From assembly GCA_949317995.1 (NCBI GenBank), contig OX439046.1, positions 40,896,002-40,960,001 of the forward strand: a DNA stretch of 64,000 nucleotides, in the 5' to 3' direction. Below, piece by piece: positions 41,778 to 52,972 of the stretch. Each line of letters opens with the position of its first letter. Positions within the stretch are counted from its first letter, which is position 1. The translations under genes were made by a program, and so were the position numbers. Below the pieces are notes generated by a model. That model was not told the DNA's origin and made no database searches. It saw only the letters and a list, made by a program, of their open reading frames with translations. The DNA is from Acholoe squamosa (Eukaryota > Annelida > Polychaeta > Phyllodocida > Polynoidae).

Positions 41778-44700
41778 TAGAGGAACTGACCATTATCTTC
41801 GCCTTAATGCAAGAAGGTTGTAACTGATATTTTGACAAAACCGAGCTTTCTTCTGTTTTAAATCTTTTGACCCTTATCTACCTATTATGAAAGTACTGAA
41901 GCTCTGTCAATACTGTTGTATCAATTAGATGCTAGTAATTATTTAAATTCCTCTTTGAAAAATGCATTTACAACCTTCTTGCACTAAGGCGACGATTTAC
42001 CACCCATCCATGGGATTATGGAGTTAAAGTTATCATGTATGGCATGCCTCGTGTGGCCACAGCGTGGTTACAGACACATGTGACACAATGTAACATTCTA
42101 CAAACAATTTCTGTCAATAAGCTCACCGTCTCCATGTCAGACAAATACAAGCAACAAATTAACTGGTTGTATACAGGTACGATTGGAATGCCAACGGGCC
42201 CAGGCCGGGCCAAGCCTGGCCAAAGAGGTCCCATGGCGCCATATGATCCGACACTCAATCCATGCACATTACCCTACTGTTCCAGAAGTATGTGAACAGG
42301 GGGTGAGAGCTTATCAAAATTTTACTTCTGAATCTATCGCTAGTATTGACAGGATATTGTTGGACACCTACCTAAATCTTTTGTTGCGTATAGAGCTATT
42401 AGGAACAGGAGAATTCCGACTGCTGGGACCTCATGACTGATGCACCTGTCGATCTCCGACTTCCATGTGCAGTGGGCAGCACGAGGTCAGTCCAGCTTCC
42501 GGTGAGGCTTCCTGTTTACTTCTATATGTAAGGTCAGAGGGTGAACCTGCGTTTGCTGGTTCCCCCAATTTTCTACCTGTGCATTGGCACCCCAGGTGGA
42601 CAAAGGAGACTGGGGACAAGAGCTGGTTACTGAGGTACCCCTCTTTGATCCTAGGCCCTTCACGGGTGGCAAAGGAGAGTTGGGACTAGAGCCTTCACTC
42701 CCTCTTACTACTACTATGCCTAGGATTGCCTCTGCTCGGCGACAGTCTCTCACACTCTTCAATCCTTGGTGAAACCGTGGTGGACAGCAGTGCAGAACAG
42801 CCCCAAATGCACTGTGGGATCGCAATGGTCGTAAGTGCTTGACAGCTCTCGATTTAGTTAAGCAACTTTGGACCTCCTATACTTTAGCATTGCAATTTGA
42901 CAGTTAAGCTGGATGACGGGGATAGATTAAAAGTGGATAGATCTCCTCCATATTTCCAACAGAGTCTCAGAATTATTATAAGCATATCTTTGTAATGAGT
43001 GAAATATCAACATATATGTCCCAGGCATATTTCTACTGTTTTCGGGGCTTCAAAAATATCAAACATCAGCTCTAGACATATGGGGAAGGGGTAGCCAAGT
43101 ATATACTCCCATAGAACAACTTACCACAGATTCCATGGTGAAGTTGTAACACGTTTGACTCTAGATCAAGAGATCCTGGGTTGATCCTGGGCCACACAAT
43201 GGGAACATTTGGATTTTTTTTTGCTACCATAAAATGTTTTTCAATATTTGTCAACGTTTTTTCATCATCCATATAGAGGTTTCTGAAATCATACAAAAAG
43301 AGTTTAAAAATCTTTCAGAAACATTTTTAAACTCTTTTTGTTCACCTTTTATTGACAATAAACAATTACTAATGAAAATCAGTATACATTGACCAGGCTG
43401 GGTTCGATCCCTGAACCCTCTGATATGAAGACCAACAGCTTACAGAGTTGCCACTGAATTTGCTGGTGGTGAAGGCACACAGAACTCTATGTTTCTACTA
43501 GCTTAGCCATGCATACCTGCGCAGAAATCTGCGCAATAAACCTGTTTTGAAAGGTCGTTATCCACCCTAAAAGATCTTACTAACATGATTGATAGAATTG
43601 TTATAACTCCCTCTCTAATTAAACATTTCTTGGTTTGACACAACATGTATACAGTTTAGGAACTATTTTGGTTGCCATGTGGATGCATTGATTGAAAAAG
43701 TGAAAATACCTCACTCACAGAAGTGATCTCCATAAAGCATATGCGTGAACGCATGCACATGATAAAGGCCTATTCAAAGTGCACCTAATATATTATCTCT
43801 CTGCTATGAGATTTGATTCTGGTGGTGGGATCACCAGTTAGGCCTACTGATGTGCTATAACTAAGATATAGGTTTGGCTGTATGCCTGGAATGTTCAGGT
43901 AAAACGTTGGACACAATGACCGTTTAACAAAGATCATCAGGAAAGATAGCTTTTTGCTTTACAGTACATCTCAGAAATGCTCTACGGTTCAGTTCCAATG
44001 CTAAAGTATACGATGCCGCAAGGTCACTCAACATAATCAAAAGCCATAAAGTGCTTTACGGTCATCACCAGTCTCGTCCGGTCGGGATTCAGGGAACTCC
44101 CTCTCTTGTGTTTGGGGATTGTGGGTCCCCATATTCTGGGGAATATTACTATGCACTATACCTGCCTACATTTAACCACTACAGCAACCAGCACCCACAA
44201 CTACTTTTACCCAGAAACGATGGTTGCCAGAGATGACTCAAGCTAGTGGTCGAGCTGGGGCCAGATTGCGGTCATCATTATCTCAACAATGAAAATTGTG
44301 AGTAAACAGTACTGCCATAACCTTCACGGATCGGGAGAATGAGTGGAAGGTATTGAGCTTCATGCCCAAACATCAGACCTACGCTACGGTTGTGAATAAG
44401 CTAGACCTTCTAAGACATGTTCTAGAATGAGGTACCGGTACTCGATCTTGTAAGAAATACATATATACATGACATCATATGGACACAAAGCCTCTGGGGG
44501 ACAAATAAGAGGACAGATTTGTGTGTCAGCATTTTGTAAAGTCATGTGACGACATACAATTGATGTTTGCCCACCACCAATTAGCCTGTGGCAGTAGAGC
44601 TGGTTATGTGCTACTTACCTAGAAATGCCTCATAGCGTGGGTTACAGATGTAGATTTCACCTATATATATAGGCCTCTGCGGGTAAACAAGCCAATGTAC

Positions 44701-46111
44701 TGAATTGACCCTTGGGTAAGGTAACTATGTCTCACCTACCGGAAAACTATACACACATTGGAATTTTATCTTTATGTCCTACATGTAAGATCATGCAATA
44801 ATTCACATACCAATGAGAGACTCAAAATGTATAGGGGCATTTCATAGTCATTTAGCAATGTCCTATCTGATACATTCTAATATTTTGAGGAGCTTCTATA
44901 CTCATGGTGGAGTCACATAACCACGTGTTGGCAATGTTTGCCCGCAGCTAACCATAATGCACGCTTTAGGCCTAATACATTTTACTTGATTGCTTCTATA
45001 GTCTAAGTTAAATTTGGATGCCTGCTACGTCACAGGGTGGTGTTCTACGGGCAAACATTGTACCTATTTTGTCAAGTAACTGCAACATGAGTAGAGCATA
45101 CTTAAAATAGTCATCTTTAGAACTGCCTGGATTTTCTGCCATGCCACAACCAAAATAGCGTGAGTTACAATTACTATTTGTTTCTATTCATGGGTCTCTG
45201 CGGGAAAACAAACCACCCCACTGAATTAATCTATGTGTGTGTGTGTAGGGTCAAATAACCGCTCACTGGCATTTGATAGTTATACACAGTGACAGAGGGT
45301 AAAGCATTTGTAGGCTTTGTTCTAGGTGTTACCTTATGCTGCTATCTTCCCAAGTCCAAGAAGATGCTTTGCATCATACTGTTCATGGTCAAAGGACAAA
45401 CACGAGTACATGTATGTACTTTAGATGTCATGTTCAACCCACTAGTCCAAAGATAATGGGCTGGAGTATCTCTATAGTTAACATTAGGATGTAAAAGAGG
45501 GCATAGGTTACCTATTACATTCACAACCCCATGACTACCAACACACAGGTTACATGGACAGGCGTTAGTTAGAGTGATTAGGGCGGTGTGAGGAGTTAGT
45601 TGTTGAGGACCAATTTTACAGGCGGCAGCCAACAGCACACCATGACCTTGAAGTGACCTGTTTGACCTTACCGTACGTAGCGGCCAGTTGTCTGTTCCTT
45701 GAGTGTGAGAGTAGGGCCGTCTCCTCCTCTGTAAGAATTGAAGTATTACATTAACCCATATCTAGGTACGTATCTAACTATGCCCCCCCCCCGTTCCTAT
45801 AATTTGACAAGCAAATAATACCACAATAATTTACACCTGCAAAGAAACGAAATGGCATCAATTAATCTCTCCAAGTCTCAGGTTATGTCATCCAAAATAA
45901 ATCCCTTTTCAAAAAGTTCATGGTCAGCTGGCCCATCAGTTAGAGTCTTGTGGAGGGATCAGGCGGAAATCATCAATAATATTCCATGAATCAACCCTTT
46001 TATTTCTTCATCAAAATTGACATGTTATATAGGGTAGATTTAGGCCGATTGACTTATTGCATTTATCAGGTCCTAGCTATGGCAAATGATCCTTTGCCTT
46101 TGCTACACCTT
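41778..46111. other. Spacer, no gene seen
   Basis: No supportable gene in 4.3 kb. The overlapping frames at 42431-42830 are the densest, but carry no domain I recognise. A tRNA-like fragment lies near 43125-43200 and a perfect hairpin at 43293-43341. Two diverged copies of a phrase containing CTCTGCGGGTAAACAA occur near 44675 and 45190. Confidence 0.5.
43293..43341. repeat. Perfect 19-bp hairpin
   Basis: Arms 43293-43311 and 43323-43341 are fully complementary (ACAAAAAGAGTTTAAAAAT type) with an 11-nt loop. The loop is itself complementary to 43279-43288, so two alternative stems are possible. Confidence 0.9.
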
Positions 46112-46290
46112 GCGGGCTTCCTTAGCCCACTTAAGAGGGTCTATATCTCCTATTTCCTATTCCCTTGGATGTGTATGGTGCACATATGCGCAGGCACTGG
46201 CACATTCCTCTGTGACGTTGTGTAATGTAAGTCTCGCCATGAATATGACCTCAGCTGTCAAAATCACATTATCGCTCACTATGCTATACT
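46112..46290 (+). mobile_element. CACTCA-tailed SINE, copy 4
   Basis: Starts GCGGGCTTCCTTAGCCCAC and ends after CATGAATATGACCTCAGCTG with a degenerate tail. More diverged than the other three copies; the target-site duplication is uncertain (TGCTACAC / TGCTATAC). Confidence 0.75.
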
Positions 46291-46704
46291 CGCCTATAAT
46301 GTATGCAGTAGTACCACACCCTGCCACTAGGGGTGGTACATCTGATGGTCATTAGGCATACACAGCCAGGTGCTAGTACACCTGCCAGCATTACCATCCA
46401 GCTATTCGCTGAGTTAACATCTCTTCAGCATGTACTTTGTACAATCATCAATTATCCACTAATTGCCAGCTTCTTGCTGTCACTATGTTTATGTAGTATC
46501 TGTGAACACCCCATAGCTATATATGACATGTGGTGGAGAACAAACGATTTTTAGTTCCTTTTCATGGACCAAGTGAATTTTTGGCAAAATTAGTTTGTAA
46601 TAGTGCTCAGTGCGATTTTGTGTGCGACAGGCAGAGTGCTTTGTTCCTGATGTAGGCATGCCTAGATGACAGGCCGACAACGAGGATGTAAGGATTGGTG
46701 AGCT

Positions 46705-48854
46705 GTGCAGAATCCTGAGTTCCAGAGGAACCTGAGATCCTTAGAAGGAATATTTCCCACAAAGGTATTTGAGGGTTTGGAGAATATTGGATTTCTCACC
46801 TCAACGCCACAGCGCGACTCATCTCCAGCAGCAGTGGCAGCAGCAGCTAGAGTGCACGATCGCACAGATGCATATCTTCAGCAGTTAAGTGATTCTAAGA
46901 AGTTTATTGGTGCTTTCCTACAAACTAACATTACTCAATCCTCTAAAATTGACTTTGGTGCGGAGGATACTGACACTACTAATGTGGTTGGGGCGCATGC
47001 TTCTATTCTGAATACTAGTATTGACTCCATCCAGGGGCATGGGAAGCAGTTTCAGAGTGGGTGGGACCAGGGGGTTTTCTGTAATTTTTGACCTCCCTTT
47101 GCTTGACCTTTTAGTTTTGACCTTTTGAGGAGTTGGCCAAAAGTGGGGGGGACATGTCCCCCCTGTCCCCCCTGCTTTCCATGCCCGTGCCATCTGGTCA
47201 GTCAGTGACTCTATTACCAACATGGTGGACGAAAATCCTAAAATGTTAGGGGAAGCCGTTTATATTATTCGTGAGTTGCAGGAAAAATCAGCTGCACAGA
47301 CAGAGGTTTCACTAGACAAGTTCAACTTTTGTAAGACCAGGCAGCAGAGAATGCGGGACATATGAACAACAGACTTTAGTGCCTAACCCATTTAGCAGCA
47401 GATTAATTGATTTGCAAATGCAGATAGATGGTTTAAGTAGGATCATGGAAAATCGCTCTCTAGACTATAATGACACGATTCATCATTTAAAGAAGAAACA
47501 AGACAATTTGCAATACTCTAAGCACAGAGATGCCATTACGTCTCTTAATGATAAGCCTTTTGAGAAGCCCACAATTTTGAGATCAGCAAATGAATTTATT
47601 GATGAGTATTAATCCTATGCCAAGGACATTCATGAGGATCCTATGTATTGGTTCAAGGGTTTGTCACAGTTTCTAAAGGGAGATGCGTTATCTTTCTATG
47701 AGGCCTATAAATCTGTATACACCGGGAATACTGATTTTGTCCAATTAAGGGAGAAATTTACAGCCAGATTTAAGAAGATATCTAAGGATGAACTTAAGAA
47801 GGGTGCTACTAATAGGAAACAGCAACCTGGAGAGACAGTCCAGAAATATGCATCTGATATGCAATGTTTGTTAAGTAAATTGAAAGTGGATGAGGAATAT
47901 AAACTTGAGCTCTTCATCACAAACCGTCATGGCTGCAGTTGAGATGGCCAAGATAGAGGAAATCAGGATTAATCATGGTAGAAGTTATAGAAGTAAAACC
48001 AGATTTTGTCGAATCAGGTCAATATCAACATGGCGACCTTAAATGCTATACAACACAGCATGAAGAACAGAGTATATTTTGATGAGAGGGGGCATTCTAA
48101 ACATATGAAGTCTCATCACAAGAATGATAAGCACAATGAAGGAAAATTAGCTTCTAGTAATAGCCATAGAAGTAGCTCTAGAGACAGCCATAAAAGTAGT
48201 GCTACTAGATTGCCATCGTCAGTTAGAAGCCATCAAATTAAGAAGGGATCTATAATTGGTTTGTACTCACTTTGGTTGGAGGAAGACTTTATGGGTCCAG
48301 AATAGCCTATTGAAACATCTGATTTTGATTGTAAATTGGATGAGGAAAACCTGTCTAAGGTCCAGAGTTGCGACAATTGTTAGATAAACATGCCGACACC
48401 TTCATCACATCTGATAGTGATACAGGCCTAACCACTGAATATACTCACAGAATTGATTTAGAAACGTGATTATACCCCCATAGATATTATGGCTTATAGA
48501 ACCTCACCTGGTATAAGAGAGATCATGGAAAAACTTCAAAAGGGGCAAGAGGAAGCTGGTATAATTGAACATTGTAAAGGTCATACTGAGTGGTGTAGTC
48601 CTGCATTTCTGGTGGAAAAAGGAAAGGAAGTGAATGGGAAGAGATCATTTAGGATAGTTGTCGATTTTAGACATTTAAATCATCAAATTAAAAATCAAGC
48701 ATACAATTTCCCAAGAATCGACAACACACTCTATACAGTTGGAACGTTAGGCACAAAATATTTCTCCACCCTTGATGCTTATTCAGGGTTTTTCCAAATA
48801 CCTTTACGTGAGAGAGATAGAAACGTCTCGGCGTTTGGCTACACAGTAGGATAG
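46705..48854 (+). pseudogene. Ty3/gypsy gag-RT fragment, decayed
   Basis: A gag remnant (helical region near 47379-47940 with WFKGLSQFLKGDA and QQPGETVQKYASDM, typical of retrotransposon Gag) is followed by a basic Ser/His region (48006-48300). Then comes the N-terminal half of a reverse transcriptase (48489-48854) with GIIEHCKGHTEWCSP, FRIVVDFRHLN and YFSTLDAYSGFFQIPL. The frame stops before the catalytic YxDD box. Gag is cut by stops at 47610 and 47940 and by a 158-bp TIR insertion (47032-47189). The protease region is missing. Unrelated in detail to the young gypsy element on the left. Confidence 0.8.
47032..47189. mobile_element. 158-bp TIR element in gag remnant
   Basis: Ends CAGGGGCATGGGAAGCAG and, reversed, CACGGGCATGGAAAGCAG (two mismatches). 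Flanked by CCATC on both sides (47027-47031, 47190-47194), and removing it together with one CCATC rejoins the gag frame. CA-starting inverted repeats resemble hAT elements, but their duplications are 8 bp, so the family is open. Confidence 0.65.
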
Positions 48855-49883
48855 TAACTAAGTTATAGTATTAACACAATAAAATACAATTTAGGGCACA
48901 TGACTAGTGTACCAGTTGTCTGGCTCATAACCTGGTTAAACCATAAAGGATATACACAATTAGAAATTGTATCACTATAATACAAGTGTCGCACCAGTCC
49001 AGGTATAAAGATACACATGTAGAACCAACATAAAGTGATGTCATTTAACACATTAATGTACTTAATATCGTATAGTAAGCATAACAATGCCTTGTTATTT
49101 GGCACAACAACCTCAAAGATTTATATGTACCTTGATATCAAATGTGTTGACAATCATATTGACAACCATTACTAAGTACTCGGAATGGTTATGAATAAAG
49201 AACCTGATAACTATATTACCTCCAGACCCCTTCTCGCTTTCTTTTCTTATTATAACAAACTAATTGACTGTACAGACTGGAGTACTATAAATACTTTACA
49301 TTATTTACATGAACAACTGTAGGGTTATTTACTCAATGTACTGGAAAAACCAACTCATCTGGTCTTACCAATTGCCAGATATATATATCCTTAATTGGTA
49401 ATCTACCAGAATAGTAGACTACCTTACAAACATGATTAGAGTAATTATTCACAATACGTAGATATGAGATAATACAATAACTGGAACTACTAAAAATAAA
49501 AAAAAAACGTTCACAAAGCCTCTTCGTATGTTGTCCTGATTCGTATCCTAATCCTCGTAACTTCCGTTTATGGTAGATGTGTAGCTGCAAAACTTTTATA
49601 ATCCACCAATAGTTCAGAAATCATATCAGCAAGCGCTTCGACCTGCTAGTAGTCGTATACATTGTAGTCAGTTTGTAAATAAGTAGAGCTCGTAATCCAG
49701 CACTCGTATCCTGTGCTGTCCTGTAATGTTCAATGTCCAGGATGCTGATACCGAAGTTAAAGTCGTCATAAAAGCTATAGCACTCATATCCTGTGCTTAA
49801 GCATCTCAGCTTGTCAGGTAAGTACTTATTTTACTTATTTCATACTTTCAGAATTTTACTTAACCAGCTTACATTGTCTTAAC
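48855..49883. other. Spacer, no gene seen
   Basis: AT-rich sequence with no supportable gene. Confidence 0.5.
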
Positions 49884-51988
49884 TTAATCCTCCATATCCT
49901 CATTATCAGAGTACTTCTTCTCAGGTTCCAAACCGTACTCTGCGATCTGCTTATCCAACAAGTACTTAGCATGTCTGCGGTTTCCGTCCCATCCCGACAT
50001 AGGCTTCCCAAATGCAACAAAGAAGCGCATACTCAAAACATCTGTTTCAGAACGCGCCTTTGCTACTTCCAACTTCCAATAATCATTATTCTTATTTACC
50101 TTCTTTTCCTTATCCAATCCTTTTCTTTTCCTTTTCATCCTCTGATCGTGTTCCTCATTCTTTACTTTCTCAATTCTGATGATTTCCAAGTTTTGTACCT
50201 GCTGAGTCAGCTGTACAACTGAGCCAACCAAGTTTTTCAGATATTCTACCGACATTTCCTCATGCATCTTATGCCATCCTCTAACCGAATATTCCTGAAT
50301 CTTGAAGGATTCATCAGAAATGCGATCAAAGCATATATGATGCAGGATGATTTGTATGTGGCGTCCTTGCTGGACAAATCTCACTTTCAGATTCCGGGCC
50401 TGAAGACTCGGAAGGGTGTTTCCGACATCTTGACCCTGACACTACCGATGAATTTAACAAATATACTTCAGAGGGTGTATCCCGAGTTAGATCCCTAACA
50501 TCCTGAGGAGTTTTAAACTCATCAGTCAATGTTGAAGGTGTAGGGGGGGCTTCCATCCACGGTCTGCCAACCCTATCAAGAGTCTGACTCTCCCTACCTG
50601 GTGTTCCCAATGTCAGGAAGTCCTTCATATTCTGATCATCGAATCTGGGCGGGGCAGCGCCCTTCAGACCATCCAAGGGGGACTTGTGTTCCATCCCAGA
50701 AACTGGTGGAGAAGCTTCCTCATTTCTTAATGACTCTGCACTCATACCCGAGAACCGAACTGGGTTTTGCCTTTGAATACCCTGGAAAGAGAACTTTCCG
50801 GGTGTCTTCGTACATGCCTGCTTTGCAGCAGTAGCTCACTTCGGATCCCGATAAGCCAGGTCTCCCAGGTATTTCCTCATTGCCTCAAAATGTTCATTCT
50901 CAATCCTTAACCTTCCGCTGATCATTCTGATTTCAAAGGCTATCTCAAACTTGGAATTTGTGTGTTTGGTTACCTGACAGAATCTCTGGACCTGAGCTGT
51001 TCCCGAAATGTTCTTTCTTCCAACAATCCCAGGTGTTCATCAACAACTGATGAAGCTCCAGGACCTTCTCAACTGCTACAAATACACCCATCTGGTGATC
51101 ACTCTTCAGATGTTGTACCAACTCACTTTTCCTACAGGTTTTGATTCCCAAACAAACATGTCCTGTTCTTCCCTTATCCATATAACACATGTATACCGGA
51201 TGGTGATGCATGTGTTCTTCCACAAGATGCCTAATTGATCTTATATGACTGCTGTACTTAATTGGACTTTGCTTGCAGATGGCGAACGGACACTTCTCAT
51301 TCGTTTTCTCCTCCCAAATGTCGATAGCCCACTTCAACTTACTGTAGGCATCGAAATCGTAATATTTCTCATTCCGATTATCCAACGTCTGCTCTACCCA
51401 GTTGACATAAAACATGTGAGAACTCTGATCTTTCCGAGTTGGTTTCATCCACTCTTCCAGATCAGATTCCCCGTTCATGTCGATCAACGGAGGGCATCCT
51501 AAGTATTTCTTCTTTCTCTTACATTCCAACAAACACTTCGGGATGAAGTGTTTGAACCTACTTTTAACATTCTCCTGAATCTTCTTCTCATCCATTGTCA
51601 AATCCGGATCGCTATCATACAATTCAGGATGGTCTATATCAATAGACCAGTCCCATCTGATACTGCTATCCTGATTCAATTCGGTATCATCCTTAACAGA
51701 ATCCACATCGCCTTCTGATATGGTTTCAGATTTGGTATCAGATGCAGTATCTGGGATTTCTTCCAATGACTTATCCTTCTTATTATTTTTCTTCTCCTTA
51801 TTTTTCAATTTCTTTTTCAAAATGTTCTTAGCTTTCTTACGCATGGTTAGTTTGAGCTCCTTAGATGATAGATTCTTACTAGCCTCATGGGTAGTCAAGG
51901 ATTCTGCCAACTGAGCCTTAGCCATTTCCACCTTATTTAGCTCATCCATTCTTCTAATGTACTCTTCCGTTGTGGCAGGACCCGTCAT
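49884..51988 (-). pseudogene. Unrecognised zinc-finger protein, minus-strand copy
   Basis: The main open frame (50945-51988, 347 codons, ATG at 51988) has a Lys-rich helical N-terminus, an acidic middle, and a C-terminal module of about 160 residues. That module carries SDLEEWMK, CPFAIC...HLVEEHMHHHP, and a second finger-like set with C...C...HLKSDH. It is clearly homologous to the plus-strand frame at 54399-55055. Continuing leftward in other frames are a Pro/Ser-rich segment (50326-50745) and a basic helical segment ending SDNEDMED (49884-50384). The frame changes mean either introns or decay. AT-rich codon use contrasts with the GC-rich plus-strand copy. I do not recognise the family; a retroelement Gag/ORF1 or a DNA-binding host protein are both possible. 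No neighbouring enzyme gene points to one. Confidence 0.5.
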
Positions 51989-52972
51989 GTCCCGTTTAGG
52001 CGTCTAAGTATCTTTGTCCGGGTGCTGCCGGTTCCAGACCCCCTTTAGGTGGGCCAAGGCGTACCCGGACGCCCCTCCTGAACCTTTGGGCTGACGCCAG
52101 CACCCGTTCCAAACCTACGTAGAGCGAATCGGTTTTGGGGGCCCGCTCGATGCAGCAACTACATGCATCCAATGGAGGATCCGTCCTCCTGTTTCCCGTC
52201 AATCGAAAGCCAAGCCGGTGACTGCCAGTGGATTTTCCCCATGGGGCCGGCACACCTTCAGCACCTGTGTTATAAGGGCAGGCGCATGGTCCTTGCATGC
52301 CCCACTATGACGTCGGTGATTCGCCGGTCGGGGAAGCCTCTAAGCCATGACTCCCCTCCCCCTTCCCTCCCTCCCTCCCTCCCTCCCCCCCGAATTGTTT
52401 GCTTAGCCTGACGACCGGGAGATTTGTCTGCTATTGACAGACTCTCTCCCAATGGTTGTTGCCGCTGACAGCTATAACAATGATCGATTCTGCCCGAATC
52501 GTAATGGATCGTCTTCAACGTATTTGTCTTCAAGGTACCTCTGTGTCGGGACCGTCCAAGACGGTCCGTAACGGCATTCCCCCGGGACCGTGGTTCAGTA
52601 CGAGAGCACATTAAGAAGCGCGAATCGTCCGTAACGGCCTTTCCCCCGGGACCGTTGCTCAGTCCGATACCGAGCTGAATTTTAGTTCGGATCTAGTCCG
52701 CTAGGTGAGGCCACCGGTGTGGCGGGAAAGTGCGGAACTAGGTCACCGGATAGCCCATAGGGGGATCTCACGAGACGAGAGGTCAGGTGCCATGTTGTCC
52801 ATAACTAGAGCGGAATCGTGGCGGTAAGACGTCACTGGTTTTGCTCCAGTTATTTTACACCCTCCGGTAGCTTATAGCTGCATTTTTTTAGTTTATTTTG
52901 TTGGACGAATCCTTCGGGAGGAGTCCAACACAAATACTGCCAATTTTTAAATTGGAAGATCACCCCACTGTG
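51989..52972. promoter_or_regulatory. Structured GC-rich interval shared by two divergent genes
   Basis: About 1 kb between the start codons of the two zinc-finger homologues. It contains a perfect hairpin GGACCGTC-CAA-GACGGTCC (52549-52567), a 39-bp direct repeat (52561-52599 and 52625-52663), a (CCCT)n run near 52360-52390, and a hairpin at 52900-52929. In that hairpin GTTGGAC and GTCCAAC enclose TCC-TTCG-GGA, a UUCG tetraloop in RNA. The last structure would lie in the leader of the plus-strand gene. Whether the interval is a two-way promoter is inference. Confidence 0.4.

Noticed and set aside
42431-42830. Overlapping ORFs on both strands near 42.5 kb
   Set aside because: No motif recognised and no start or splice support; possibly an old retroelement 3' end but I cannot show it.
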